Below, in pieces: positions 8,613-17,037 of a DNA stretch of 34,849 nucleotides (positions are counted from its first letter, which is position 1; every line of letters starts with the position of its first letter). Both the position numbers and the translations under genes were made by a program. Origin of the DNA: Tautonia sociabilis (GTDB taxonomy: Bacteria > Planctomycetota > Planctomycetia > Isosphaerales > Isosphaeraceae). The notes under the pieces are model-generated. The model was not told where the DNA came from. It worked only from the letters and a program-made list of their open reading frames with translations, and searched no databases. The stretch spans positions 1-34,849 of the forward strand of contig NZ_RYZH01000061.1 in assembly GCF_003977685.1 (NCBI RefSeq). The letters run 5' to 3'.

Positions 8613-9473
8613 ATGCCGACCCGGACCCCTCGGCGGGAGCCCATGTCCCGCACCCCGCTCCAGATCTACCTCCAGGACATCAACAGCACGGCGCTGTTGA
8701 CGCCCGAGGAGGAGCGGGAGCTCGCCCAACGCGTCGCTGAGGGCGACCCGGAGGCCCGCGAGCATATGGTCAAGGCCAACCTCCGGCTCGTCGTCAACAT
8801 CGCCCGAGGCTACCTGGGTAAGGGACTGGGGCTGGAGGACCTGATCGAGGAAGGGAATCTGGGCCTTCTGCGCGCGGTCGAGGGATTCGACGGCGCGATG
8901 GAGACGCGATTCAGCACGTATGCCAGCTACTGGATCAAGCAATCGATCCGCCGAGCCGTGATGAACAACGGCAAGCCGATCCGCCTGCCGGCCTACATGG
9001 TTAATCTGCTGTCCAAGTGGCGCCGGGCCACCTCGGCCCTGGCCGAGCGACTCGGTCGCCAGCCGAGCCCCGACGAGGTCGCCAGGGAGCTGAAGCTCTC
9101 GACCAAGAAACTCAACATTGTGAAGAAGGCGCTGCACGCGCACAGCCTCACCCCGCAGCCGGAGGGGGCCAGCGACGACGGCTTCGCCATCGACGACGTG
9201 CTCACCGACGATCGCGTCCGGGCCCCCGACGACGTGCTCATCGAGGCCGACGACCTGGAGCGGACGCTCAACGGCATCGAGCAGCTCGACGACCGCGAAC
9301 GCACCGTGCTCCGCATGAGATTCGGGCTCGACCCGTACCTGCCGATGACCCTTCGCGAGGTTGGCGAGGGCCTCGGGCTCACCCGGGAGCGCGTCCGACA
9401 GCTCGAGTGTCAGGCCCTGGCTAAGCTGGCCCTCGCCCTGGGCACCGATCGGCATCGGAGGAGCCGGGCCTGA
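8613..9473 (+). CDS. Group 2 RNA polymerase sigma-70 factor (RpoD/SigA-like, no region 1.1)
   Basis: A 286-residue sigma factor that directs RNA polymerase to -35/-10 promoters. Region 1.2 is seen at 16-45 (PLQIYLQDI, LTPEEE). Region 2 lies at about 52-130, with the core-binding and -10 recognition parts: NLRLVVNIAR, DLIEEGNLGL, FSTYASYWIKQSI. Region 3 follows at about 131-200. Region 4 ends the protein with DRERTVLRMRFGL and the helix-turn-helix LREVGEGLGLTRERVRQLE. The acidic region 1.1 of the housekeeping factor is absent, pointing to an alternative, non-essential group 2 factor. The ATG at 8613 has AAGGA nine bases upstream; the frame stays open further upstream but without sigma motifs. 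No anti-sigma gene is adjacent. Confidence 0.93.
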   Translation: MPTRTPRREPMSRTPLQIYLQDINSTALLTPEEERELAQRVAEGDPEAREHMVKANLRLVVNIARGYLGKGLGLEDLIEEGNLGLLRAVEGFDGAMETRFSTYASYWIKQSIRRAVMNNGKPIRLPAYMVNLLSKWRRATSALAERLGRQPSPDEVARELKLSTKKLNIVKKALHAHSLTPQPEGASDDGFAIDDVLTDDRVRAPDDVLIEADDLERTLNGIEQLDDRERTVLRMRFGLDPYLPMTLREVGEGLGLTRERVRQLECQALAKLALALGTDRHRRSRA

Positions 9474-9486
9474 GGTGAGGGCCCGG
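9464..9486 (+). terminator. Stem-loop spanning the sigma gene stop codon
   Basis: CCGGGCC (9464-9470) and GGCCCGG (9480-9486) form a perfect 7-base stem, with a 9-base loop that contains the TGA stop. No T-run follows, so it may be a weak terminator or an mRNA end-stabilising hairpin. Confidence 0.35.
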
Positions 9487-9786
9487 ATGGCGGGCGTTCC
9501 CTGATCGATGCGGGAGGGCGGATGCTCGGCGGCGGAGCGGCTCGGCCGGTGGTTGGCCGCTGGTCGGCCGGCCCAAGGGAGGAGCCGGGGAGGCCAACAG
9601 GCCGAGTGTCCATCCCTCCTCCGGCGGTCGGTCGTTGGCCATCCGACGCCCGTCAGACCGGATGACTCGGATCTCGGATGGCTCGAATCCTGGGGAGGCC
9701 GGGGGCGACCCGGCCGTCCTCCCGTCCGACCGACCCTGGACCACCGTCATCTCCTTCCCGGATCAGGCCATCCGCCATCCGGTGCT
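9474..9786. other. Convergent intergenic region with GC-rich hairpins
   Basis: No gene is seen in these 313 bases between the convergent sigma and DUF1501 genes. A perfect 7-base stem, GGCCGGG (9697-9703) with CCCGGCC (9709-9715) and a 5-base loop, could end either transcript, though no T-run follows it. A second block of repeated GGCCG/CGGCC around 9540-9585 can fold in several ways. Confidence 0.4.
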
Positions 9787-11271
9787 TCAGGCGATCAGTC
9801 GATCGACCACGTTCCCGGCCACGTCCGTCAGCCGGAAGTCCCGTCCCTGGTAGCGGTACGTCAGCCGGGTGTGGTCGAAGCCGAAGAGCTTGAGGATCGT
9901 CGCGTGGTAGTCGTGGACGTGGACGGGGTCCTCCACCACGTTCCAGCCGATGGGGTCGGTCTTGCCGATCACCTGCCCTCCCTTCACCCCTCCTCCGGCC
10001 AGGAAGAGGGAGAAGGCGAACGGGTGATGGTCGCGGCCGGTCACGGTCTTGTACCCGGCTCGATTCTCTCCCAGGGGGGTCCTCCCGAACTCGGAGCACC
10101 AGAGGACCAGGGTGGAATCGAGCAGCCCCCGGCGCTTGAGGTCGGTGATCAGGGCCGCGACGGGGCGGTCGGCCATGCCGCAGTTGAACTTCAGCTCGGC
10201 GTCGATGTTCGAGTGGTGATCCCATGATGCGTGATAGATGTTCACGAATCGGACACCGCGCTCGACCATCCGCCGGGCCAGCAGGCAGTTCGTCGCGAAC
10301 TGGTGGTAGACGCCCGGCCCGGCTCCCCGTCCTCCTCCTTCGGGATCGTCTCGGCCGACGCCATACAGGTCGAGCGTCTCCCTCGACTCTCCTGAGAGGT
10401 CGATCAGCTCGGGGGCGGAGCGCTGCATCCGGAAGGCCAGCTCGTAGGAGGCGATCCGGCTCTGGATCTCCTCGTCGCGCACCGCGTCGAACCGCCGGGC
10501 GTTGAGGGCGCCGACCGCGTCGATCGTCTCCCGCTGGATGCGGGCCGAGATGCCGGGCGGGTTGCCCAGATGCAACACCGGGTCGCCTTGATTGCGGAAG
10601 AGGACGCCGGAATACGTCGAGGGGAGGAAGCCGCTCGACCAGTTCGAGGCGCCCCCGCTGGTCCCCCTCCCGGTGTTCAGCACGACGTACCCGGGCAGGT
10701 TCTCCGACTCGCTCCCCAGCCCGTAGGTCAGCCACGAGCCGAGGCTCGGCCTCCCGAACATGGCCGAGCCGGTGTTCATCAGCAGCTGGCCGGGGTGGTG
10801 GTTGAACTGATCGGTCTGCATCGACCGGATCAGGGCGATGTCGTCGGCGCAGGCCCCGAGGTTCGGCAGGAAGTCGGACAGTTCCATGCCGCATTCTCCC
10901 CGCCGGGAAAAGACGCGGGGACAGCCCATCACCGTGGCCGATTCCTTCTGGATGAAGGCGAACCGGACGTTCTTCGTGAACGACTCCGGCAGCGGCTGGC
11001 CGTCGAGCCGGTTCAGCTCCGGCTTGGGGTCGAACAGGTCGATCTGGCTCGGGCCCCCTTCCAGGTAGATGCAGATGCAGGCCTTCGCCCTTGGCTCGAA
11101 GTGCGGGGGCCGGGGGGCGAGGGGGTCGCTGCGGCGGCCGGCCTCGTCGCCCCGGGCGATCGCGCCCTGGTCCCGAAGCAGGGAGGCCAGCGCCACCAGG
11201 CCGACGCCGCTGGCGGAGCTGGTGAGGAAGTCCCGTCGGGAACGTTCGATGGCCTCGAGGATCGGGTGCAT
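9787..11271 (-). CDS. DUF1501 family protein, Tat-exported (first pair)
   Basis: A 494-residue protein of the sulfatase-related DUF1501 family, abundant in planctomycetes and of unknown reaction. The N-terminus carries a twin-arginine signal: SRRDFLT around 11-17, followed by a hydrophobic stretch to about 33. Family landmarks follow: CICIYLEGGPSQIDLFDPKP, LGSWLTYGLGSESENLPGYVVL, RMVERGVRFVNIYH, WDHHSNID, STLVLWCSEFGRTP and GRDHHPFAFS. The several Asp/His motifs resemble metal sites of the alkaline-phosphatase/sulfatase superfamily. The ATG at 11271 places the Tat signal correctly and has GAGG eight bases upstream; the frame is open another 981 bases upstream, but only as shadow of the DUF1553 gene. 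It follows the DUF1553 gene on the same strand, and export of the two as a functional pair is the usual inference. Confidence 0.92.
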   Translation of the reverse strand: MHPILEAIERSRRDFLTSSASGVGLVALASLLRDQGAIARGDEAGRRSDPLAPRPPHFEPRAKACICIYLEGGPSQIDLFDPKPELNRLDGQPLPESFTKNVRFAFIQKESATVMGCPRVFSRRGECGMELSDFLPNLGACADDIALIRSMQTDQFNHHPGQLLMNTGSAMFGRPSLGSWLTYGLGSESENLPGYVVLNTGRGTSGGASNWSSGFLPSTYSGVLFRNQGDPVLHLGNPPGISARIQRETIDAVGALNARRFDAVRDEEIQSRIASYELAFRMQRSAPELIDLSGESRETLDLYGVGRDDPEGGGRGAGPGVYHQFATNCLLARRMVERGVRFVNIYHASWDHHSNIDAELKFNCGMADRPVAALITDLKRRGLLDSTLVLWCSEFGRTPLGENRAGYKTVTGRDHHPFAFSLFLAGGGVKGGQVIGKTDPIGWNVVEDPVHVHDYHATILKLFGFDHTRLTYRYQGRDFRLTDVAGNVVDRLIA

Positions 11272-11294
11272 CGGTCGGCCTCGGGGTGGCGGTC

Positions 11295-11340
11295 CGGATC
11301 GGTCGGATCGGTCGGATCGGATCGGATCGGATCGGATCGA
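11295..11340. repeat. Short tandem repeat of CGGAT / CGGATCGGT units
   Basis: Two copies of the 9-mer CGGATCGGT (11295-11303, 11304-11312) are followed by five exact copies of CGGAT (11313-11337) and a partial copy. The array occupies most of the 74-base gap between the DUF1553 and DUF1501 genes, upstream of the DUF1501 ribosome-binding site. Such units can gain or lose copies by slippage and change spacing or RNA structure. Confidence 0.85.
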
Positions 11341-11345
11341 GGGAG

Positions 11346-13589
11346 TCAATCCCGGGTGATGAACTCGTCGAGGTTGAGGATGGCTCGGGCGGTGGCGACC
11401 AGCGCCGCGGCCTCCTCGGGAGGGACGAGGCCGGGGATCGGCTCGTCGCCAAGGAAGGCGGCGGCCGCGCCGGGATCGGCTCGGAAGGCGGCGAGCAGGT
11501 CGTCGCGCAACCCGGACAGGAGGGCCGACTCCTCGGGGGTCGGGAGGCGTCCCAGGGCCAGTCGGAACGCCCGGTCGGCCGGCAGCGAGGGGTCCTCGGC
11601 CAGGGCGCGGAGGCCGAGGGCCCGGGAGCACTCGACGAAGACCTCGTCGTTGAGCAGCGTCAGTGCCTGGAGGGGCGTGTTCGATGCCGACCGCTTGACG
11701 GCGCAGACGTTCGCGTCGGGAGCGTCGAAGGTGGTGAGCATTGGATAAGGGCTCGTGCGGCGGAAGAACGTGTACATCCCCCGACGATAGCGGTCGGCCC
11801 CTTGGCTCTCCTCCCATCGGGCGCTTCGGGCGTAGGTCAGCTCGGAGATTCCCTCCGGCTGGGGGGGGAAGACGCTCGGTCCGCCGACCTCGGTGGTGAG
11901 CAGGCCGGAGGCCGAAAGGGCGACGTCCCGGATCACCTCCGCCTCCAGCCGGACCCGATTTTGCCGGGCGAGTAGGACGTTCTCCGGGTCGATCGGCTCC
12001 AGGTCCTCCCGGACGGCCGACGACTGCCGGTAGGCCGCCGACCGGACGATGGTCCGGATCAGCTCCTTGCGGCTCCAGCCGAGGCGCTGGTACTCGATCG
12101 CCAGCCAGTCGAGCAGCTCGGGGTGGCTTGGCGGCTCTCCCCGGGTGCCGAAGTCCTCCATCGAGGGGACCAGCGCCCGGCCGAAGAGGTGGTACCAGAC
12201 CCGGTTGACGGCGACCCGGGCGGTGAGCGGGTGATCCGGGCGCATCAGCCATTCGGCCAGATCGAGGCGGTCGGCCCGATCGCCACTCGGTTCCATCGGC
12301 GGCAGGACGGCGATCGTGCCCGGCTCGACCGGATCACCGGGGCGGAGGAAGTCTCCCCGGATGAGGACATGGCTGGCTCGGCGACGGTCGGGAGGCTGCT
12401 CGGCGAAGGTCCGGATGCGAGGGACCGATTCCTCCTTCGCCTCGTCGTCGGCGGTCGGCTCGGCCAGCGGGAGGTCGGCCTCATCGGCGGTGTTGAAGAA
12501 CGCGAAGAGTTGGTAATACTCGCGCTGCGTGATCGGATCGTACTTGTGCGAATGGCACTGGGCGCAGCCCACGGTCAGGCCGAGCCAGACGGAGCCGGTC
12601 GTGTTCACGCGGTCGACGACGGCGGCGACGCGGAACTCCTCCTGGTCGACCCCGCCCTCGGTGTTCGTCAGGGTGTTGCGGTGGAAGCCGGCGGCGGCCT
12701 GCTGTTCGAGGGAGGCGTCGGGGAGCAGGTCGCCGGCAAGCTGCTCGATGGTGAAGCGATCGAAGGGCAGGTCGCGGTTGACGGCGTCGATCACCCAGTC
12801 TCGATAGCGGTAGGCGTCGGGGCGCGGTCGGTCTTTCTCGTAGCCGTCGCTGTCGGCGTAGCGGGCGAGGTCGAGCCAGTGCCGTCCCCAGCGCTCGCCG
12901 AAGTGGGGGGAGGCCAGCAGGCGGTCGACCAGGGCGTCGTAAGCTCCCGGGTCATCGTCCTGGACGAAGGCGTCCACCTCTTCGGGAGTAGGAGGGAGGC
13001 CGATCAGGTCGAGGGAGAGGCGGCGGAGGAGCGAGGCCCGGTCGGCTTCGGGGGAGGGGGAGATCCCTTCGGCTTCCAGTCGAGCGAGGATGAAGCGGTC
13101 GATCGGGGAGCGGGGCCACTCTTCGTGGTGGACGCTCGGCGGCTCGGGCCGAGTGATCGGCTGGAAGGCCCAGTGGTCGCTCGACCGTCGCTCGGGAGTC
13201 GAGTCGTCGGCCTCCTCGGGCCAGGAGGCTCCCTGGTCGATCCAGGCGCGGAGCAGGCCAATCTCGGCGGGAGAGAGAGGATCGCCTTCGGGGGGCATGA
13301 TCGACTCTCCCTGGAACCCGGCCACCTTGTGAATCAGGTAGCTGCTGGCCGAGTCTCCTGGCTCGATCGCCGGTCCGAGGTCGCCGCCGAGCAGGGCGGG
13401 CTCCTTGGCGTCCAGCCGGAGGCCCGACTTCTGCTCGTCCGGGCCGTGGCAGGAGACGCATCGGGCGTCGAGGATCGGCTTGATCTCCTCCCGGAAGTCG
13501 ACCGGCCGATCGGCCGAGGGAGGGAGGGCGTCCTGGGCCAGGCCGAGGCTGGAGAGGACCAGCAGAGATCGGACGAGGATCGACGGCAT
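11346..13589 (-). CDS. DUF1549/DUF1553 planctomycete cytochrome-like protein (first pair)
   Basis: A 747-residue exported protein. A signal peptide (about 1-18) is followed by a PSCyt1-type c-heme domain with CVSCH at 44-48 and a distal MPP at 98-100, then DUF1549 (about 160-360) and DUF1553 (about 455-720). A second CxxCH motif, CAQCH (342-346), is followed by SHKYDPI, a conserved DUF1549 element. The reaction is unknown; the architecture suggests heme binding and electron transfer at the cell envelope. The ATG at 13589 is preferred over one nine codons upstream because GGAGGA lies five bases before it and the signal peptide then starts at residue 1. The DUF1501 gene follows after 74 bases, so the two form a likely operon. 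The TlpA-like thioredoxin elsewhere in the window could serve its heme-site cysteines (inference). Confidence 0.93.
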   Translation of the reverse strand: MPSILVRSLLVLSSLGLAQDALPPSADRPVDFREEIKPILDARCVSCHGPDEQKSGLRLDAKEPALLGGDLGPAIEPGDSASSYLIHKVAGFQGESIMPPEGDPLSPAEIGLLRAWIDQGASWPEEADDSTPERRSSDHWAFQPITRPEPPSVHHEEWPRSPIDRFILARLEAEGISPSPEADRASLLRRLSLDLIGLPPTPEEVDAFVQDDDPGAYDALVDRLLASPHFGERWGRHWLDLARYADSDGYEKDRPRPDAYRYRDWVIDAVNRDLPFDRFTIEQLAGDLLPDASLEQQAAAGFHRNTLTNTEGGVDQEEFRVAAVVDRVNTTGSVWLGLTVGCAQCHSHKYDPITQREYYQLFAFFNTADEADLPLAEPTADDEAKEESVPRIRTFAEQPPDRRRASHVLIRGDFLRPGDPVEPGTIAVLPPMEPSGDRADRLDLAEWLMRPDHPLTARVAVNRVWYHLFGRALVPSMEDFGTRGEPPSHPELLDWLAIEYQRLGWSRKELIRTIVRSAAYRQSSAVREDLEPIDPENVLLARQNRVRLEAEVIRDVALSASGLLTTEVGGPSVFPPQPEGISELTYARSARWEESQGADRYRRGMYTFFRRTSPYPMLTTFDAPDANVCAVKRSASNTPLQALTLLNDEVFVECSRALGLRALAEDPSLPADRAFRLALGRLPTPEESALLSGLRDDLLAAFRADPGAAAAFLGDEPIPGLVPPEEAAALVATARAILNLDEFITRD

Positions 13590-14441
13590 GGGCGTCCTCC
13601 GGCGACATCGAGGCAAGGTTTAAGGTGACGGGTTGATCCGCAATTGTCAAACAGACTTCGGGATGGAATGGGGAACGTCGAGCCCGCAACGCCGACGGGA
13701 CCTGAAGCGGGATCACGAGGAGTTCGATCAGGCCGTCGAGCCGGCCGGTGTGGCCCCGGAATCGGCCGCTCGACCTCGTTCCAACGCCAGGAGGGACATC
13801 CTCTCCCCGGCTCCTGGGGATCCCCTGCCCTCCCCTCGCCGAGTTGACCGAGCAGGGACGCGGTCGATCCCGCGAAGAGGGACGGGGAGGGATCGCGATG
13901 CTTGGAGGGGAGGGCCGAGGAGGGGGAACGAGGGGGTGGCCGGACGGGGATGCTCGGCGGTTCCGTCTCGTAAGTCGAGCGGAACGCTCTCCCCCTTCGT
14001 CCGGTCGGATGCAACGCCCACCCGGAGCGGGAGATTCTGGGGCCGATCCTGCCGTGGTCGACGAGGCTCGGGGCGCCGGGGACCTCGGGCTCGCCGTTCG
14101 TCCTCCGGTTTCCGAAGACCGGGGAAGACGGGTCCCCCCGTGCGCGGGCCGATCGGCACCGCCGGCGCGAGGACCGGAGGGGAATCGGGTGCGACTCCTC
14201 GCGGATCCCGACCGCCGGGGGGCGATCGAGCTGCCCGAGGGAGAGGAGGCTTCTTGGGCGTTGAAGTCCCGGGAGAGCCCCCGAGAGGATCGCCCCGAGG
14301 CGAGGAACCGGCGCTCGAGGCACGTCAACTCAACCCTGGCGGCGATGACCGGGAGGCGTCTCGGTCGTCGACCATCGGAATCCGGGAGGACGGGGCGAGG
14401 CCGGTCGATTCCGGGGGAGGAGGCGACGAACCCGGGGAAGA
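13590..14441. other. Long gene-poor stretch, purine-rich on the plus strand
   Basis: About 850 bases hold no frame with a recognisable domain. All the long frames here are Arg/Pro/Ser/Gly-rich and lack hydrophobic cores. From about 13850 to 13950 the plus strand is strikingly G/A-rich (runs such as ggggagggccgagg). The stretch includes the upstream region of the DUF1553 gene, whose promoter should lie within the first hundred bases, near the A/T-richer patch at about 13632-13665. The rest could be a decayed gene, a non-coding RNA locus or a plain spacer; nothing decides between these. Confidence 0.5.
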
Positions 14442-15155
14442 TCAGTCGGCCGCCACCGCCGAGGGGGAGCCGGTCGCCGTCACCGGGAAGTGGGGGCGTC
14501 GGAGCGTGCTCGCGGGGCGGCAGACCCCCTCGGTGAAGAGGAAGGGAGCGGGGCCTCGGTGGACGGACTGCTCCGTCTCGACGAAGCCAGCGGCGGCGAA
14601 CAGGTCGCGCATCCGGGATCGGGAGCAGTGGTGAACGTCCCCCTCGACCGTCTCGACGCAGACGTCGTAGATGAACCAGCCCCAGGGGGCGTCGCGATAC
14701 CCGTCGATGAGCATGAGCCGGCCGCCGGGCTTGAGCACCCGGTTCATCTCCGAGACGGCTCGACCCTGGTCGGGGTAGTGGTGGAAGCTATTGGCGCAGG
14801 TGACGACGTCGAAGCTCCCCGAGGCGAAGGGCAAGTGCTCGCTATCCCCCTGGACCGGCAGGAGGCCCTCCCGGTGCCTGGCCCAGCGGTGGGAGCCGCC
14901 GTTGAGCATGGCTCGGACGAGGTCCATGCCGACGACTCGGGCATTGGGCAGCGATCGAAGGATCTGCTCGCCGAACTGGCCGGTGCCGCAGCCGACGTCG
15001 AGCACGGTGATCGGGCGATCGCCGAACCGTTGGCGGATGCGTCGGATCAACGCGCGGCGGGAAGGGCCGAAGAGCAGCCATTGGAGGATCGACTGATCGT
15101 AGGACCGGCTCCAGCGGTTGAACTCCTCGGTGGCCTGCTGCTTGTCGTAGCCCAT
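14442..15155 (-). CDS. Class I SAM-dependent methyltransferase (UbiE/Methyltransf_11 type)
   Basis: A 237-residue methyltransferase. SAM-binding motif I is VLDVGCGTGQFG (51-62), followed by the acidic strand-2 end (VVGMDL), the post-motif GDSEHLPFASGSFDVV and the motif III-like strand RVLKPGGRLMLID. Between them, CANSFHHYPD is typical of the UbiE/COQ5-like group. The methyl acceptor cannot be read from sequence. The last 25 or so residues after FTEGVCRP look extra to the fold. The ATG at 15155 has GAGGA seven bases upstream. It is divergent from the cysteine desulfurase gene, with a shared upstream region of about 60-135 bases. Confidence 0.9.
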   Translation of the reverse strand: MGYDKQQATEEFNRWSRSYDQSILQWLLFGPSRRALIRRIRQRFGDRPITVLDVGCGTGQFGEQILRSLPNARVVGMDLVRAMLNGGSHRWARHREGLLPVQGDSEHLPFASGSFDVVTCANSFHHYPDQGRAVSEMNRVLKPGGRLMLIDGYRDAPWGWFIYDVCVETVEGDVHHCSRSRMRDLFAAAGFVETEQSVHRGPAPFLFTEGVCRPASTLRRPHFPVTATGSPSAVAAD

Positions 15156-15289
15156 GGTCGGGTCCTCGATGACCGTCGGCGAAGGAGATCCATCCCCGGG
15201 GGGCTCGGGAGAGCTTGATCGAGACGCCGGATTTCGACAAGGTGGATTCTGGAACGATCCCCTGCCCTCCCCCGATCGGGTCTTCGACC

Positions 15290-16519
15290 GTGCCCGACGC
15301 GCCGATCTACCTGGACAACCACGCCACGACCCGGACCGATCCCCGGGTCGTCGCGGCGATGCTCCCGTTCTTCACCGAGCGGTACGGCAACGCCGCCAGC
15401 GTTGCCCACCGGTTCGGCTGGGAGGCGGGGGACGCGGTCGATCGGGCCCGGGAGCAGGTCGCGGCCCTCATCGGCGCCGAGCCGTCGGAGATCGTCTTCA
15501 CCTCGGGAGCGACCGAGGCGAACAACCTGGCGATCAAGGGAACCGCCCGGGCGGCGGCCCTCCAGACCGGAGGAATCGCCCATCCCGGACACCTTGTCTG
15601 CTCGGCGGTCGAGCACCGGGCGGTGCTCGACCCGATGCGACGGCTCGCGCGGGAGGAGGGCTGGGAGCTGACGGTCGTCCCCTGTGATGGGTTCGGCCGC
15701 ATTTCGGCGGAGGCGGTCGCGGGGGCGATCACCGATCGGACGGTGCTTGTCTCGGTCATGGCGGCGAACAACGAGGTCGGCACGATCAACCCGATCGGAG
15801 CCATCGGCCGGCTCTGCCGGGATCTCGGGGTCGCTTTCCACACCGACGCGAGCCAGGCGGTCGGCAAGGTGCCGATCGACGTGGAGGAGGACGCCATCGA
15901 CCTGCTGAGTCTAACGGCGCACAAGATCCACGGACCAAAGGGGATCGGTGCCCTGTTCGTGAGGAGGAGAGGGCGGCGGGCCCGGCTGGTGCCGCTGGTC
16001 GACGGCGGTGGTCACGAACGGGGGCTGCGCAGCGGCACGCTGCCGGTCCCGCTGGTGGTCGGCCTGGGGAAGGCGGCGGAGCTGGCGAGCCAGGAGGGTC
16101 CGGTCGATTGTGACCGGATGCGGGCCTTGCGGGACCGGCTGGACCGGGAGATTCGGTCGAGGCTTCCCGAGGGAGGGATCCGGCGCAACGGCCATCCGAC
16201 CGAGGGGCTGCCGAACAACCTCAATCTGAGCTTCGAGGGGGTCGAGGGTGAGGCCCTGCTGATGGGGCTCCGGGGCGTGGCGGTCAGCTCCGGGGCGGCC
16301 TGCTCGTCGGCCGGGCCGGAGTCGAGCCACGTGCTGCGGGCGATGGGAGTGCCGGAGGAGCTGGCGAGGGCGAGTCTTCGGTTCGGCCTGGGGCGGTTCT
16401 CGACGGCTGAGGACGTCGATCGGGCCGCGATCGAGGTCGCCGCTCGGGTGCGGGCGCTCCGGGAAGGGAGCGAGGCGGGACTCCTTACTCGGACCGGACT
16501 TGCCCGGCCCGACTTGTGA
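15290..16519 (+). CDS. Cysteine desulfurase, NifS/IscS type
   Basis: A 409-residue PLP enzyme that takes sulfur from cysteine as an enzyme-bound persulfide for Fe-S clusters and other thio-cofactors. It starts with the diagnostic IYLDNHATTR. Other landmarks are SGATEANNLAIKG, the PLP-stacking His in AVEHRAV (about 109), DASQAVGK with the PLP-binding Asp (about 186), the Schiff-base Lys in LTAHKIHGPKG (about 212), and the active-site Cys in SSGAACSSAG (about 338). The GTG at 15290 is chosen because it puts the family start almost at residue 1. A TTG at 15215 would add 25 unconserved residues but lies behind a GGAG-like sequence, so the start remains uncertain. The next gene encodes an A-type Fe-S carrier, which fits a sulfur donor/acceptor pair. 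Confidence 0.92.
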   Translation: MPDAPIYLDNHATTRTDPRVVAAMLPFFTERYGNAASVAHRFGWEAGDAVDRAREQVAALIGAEPSEIVFTSGATEANNLAIKGTARAAALQTGGIAHPGHLVCSAVEHRAVLDPMRRLAREEGWELTVVPCDGFGRISAEAVAGAITDRTVLVSVMAANNEVGTINPIGAIGRLCRDLGVAFHTDASQAVGKVPIDVEEDAIDLLSLTAHKIHGPKGIGALFVRRRGRRARLVPLVDGGGHERGLRSGTLPVPLVVGLGKAAELASQEGPVDCDRMRALRDRLDREIRSRLPEGGIRRNGHPTEGLPNNLNLSFEGVEGEALLMGLRGVAVSSGAACSSAGPESSHVLRAMGVPEELARASLRFGLGRFSTAEDVDRAAIEVAARVRALREGSEAGLLTRTGLARPDL

Positions 16520-16541
16520 TCGTCGCCCGGCTGCGTAGAAT
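16514..16541 (+). promoter_or_regulatory. Candidate sigma-70 promoter of the IscA-like gene
   Basis: TTGTGA (16514-16519) and TAGAAT (16536-16541) are 16 bases apart. The -10 matches consensus at five of six positions. The -35 overlaps the last codons and stop of the cysteine desulfurase gene, so the carrier gene can be transcribed alone as well as by read-through. The predicted leader is about 70 bases. Confidence 0.5.
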
Positions 16542-16618
16542 ACTCTTGTCATGGGATCCACCGGCGACGGCCCGGTCGCCATTCCACCCTCCGATTCGAT
16601 CACAGGAGCACGAACCCG

Positions 16619-16951
16619 ATGGGTGTCACGCTCACCGAGAAGGCGGCCAGCGAGGTCAAGCGGATCATCGAGGAGCAGGGCAACGGCCAGCAGTTGGTCC
16701 TGCGCGTCGGCGTTCAGGGAGGCGGCTGCAGCGGCTTCTCCTACAGCCTGAACTTTGATTCCGAAACCGATGAGGAGCGGGACCGCGTCGCCGAGTTCCA
16801 CGGCGTCCGACTGGCGATGGACAAGAAGTTCGACCCGTACCTCGACGGCACCGTGATCGACTTCATCGACGACCTCGGCCGCCGCGGCTTCGCCTTCAAC
16901 AACCCGAACGTCGTCAAGAGCTGCGGCTGCGGCAGTTCCTTCCAGGTCTGA
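16619..16951 (+). CDS. A-type iron-sulfur carrier, IscA/SufA/HesB family
   Basis: A 110-residue protein, the usual length for the family. All three cluster-ligating cysteines are present: Cys37 in GGGCSGFSY, and Cys102 and Cys104 in the C-terminal SCGCGSSF motif. It accepts or stores Fe-S clusters and hands them to client enzymes in the cytosol. The ATG at 16619 has AGGAG ten bases upstream. It lies 99 bases after the cysteine desulfurase gene, with its own promoter between the two. No IscU or SufBCD gene is visible nearby, so the main scaffold must be elsewhere. A strong terminator hairpin follows. Confidence 0.95.
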   Translation: MGVTLTEKAASEVKRIIEEQGNGQQLVLRVGVQGGGCSGFSYSLNFDSETDEERDRVAEFHGVRLAMDKKFDPYLDGTVIDFIDDLGRRGFAFNNPNVVKSCGCGSSFQV

Positions 16952-16982
16952 TCCTGGCCGGAGCGCCCGCCGAGAACCAACC

Positions 16983-17030
16983 CGGAGCGAGCCCGCCGGA
17001 CCGATCGTCGGAGCCGGCGGGCTCGCTCCG
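16983..17030. terminator. Perfect 17-base inverted repeat, bidirectional terminator
   Basis: The arms at 16983-16999 and 17014-17030 are exact reverse complements over 17 bases, separated by a 14-base loop and followed by TTT on the plus strand. It lies between the IscA-like gene (plus, ending 16951) and a dehydrogenase gene (minus, ending 17038), so it can end both converging transcripts. Confidence 0.8.
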
Positions 17031-17037
17031 TTTCACG

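Noticed and set aside
8358..9455. A 365-codon minus-strand frame opposite the sigma factor gene
   Set aside because: Antisense shadow of a highly conserved sigma factor, with no domain of its own.
11272..12252. A 327-codon upstream extension of the first DUF1501 gene
   Set aside because: The extension overlaps the DUF1553 gene in another frame and lacks motifs; the Tat signal and ribosome-binding site place the start at 11271.
12123..13628. A 501-codon plus-strand frame opposite the first DUF1553 gene
   Set aside because: Gly/Val/Glu-rich shadow without motifs, exactly opposite a well-supported gene.
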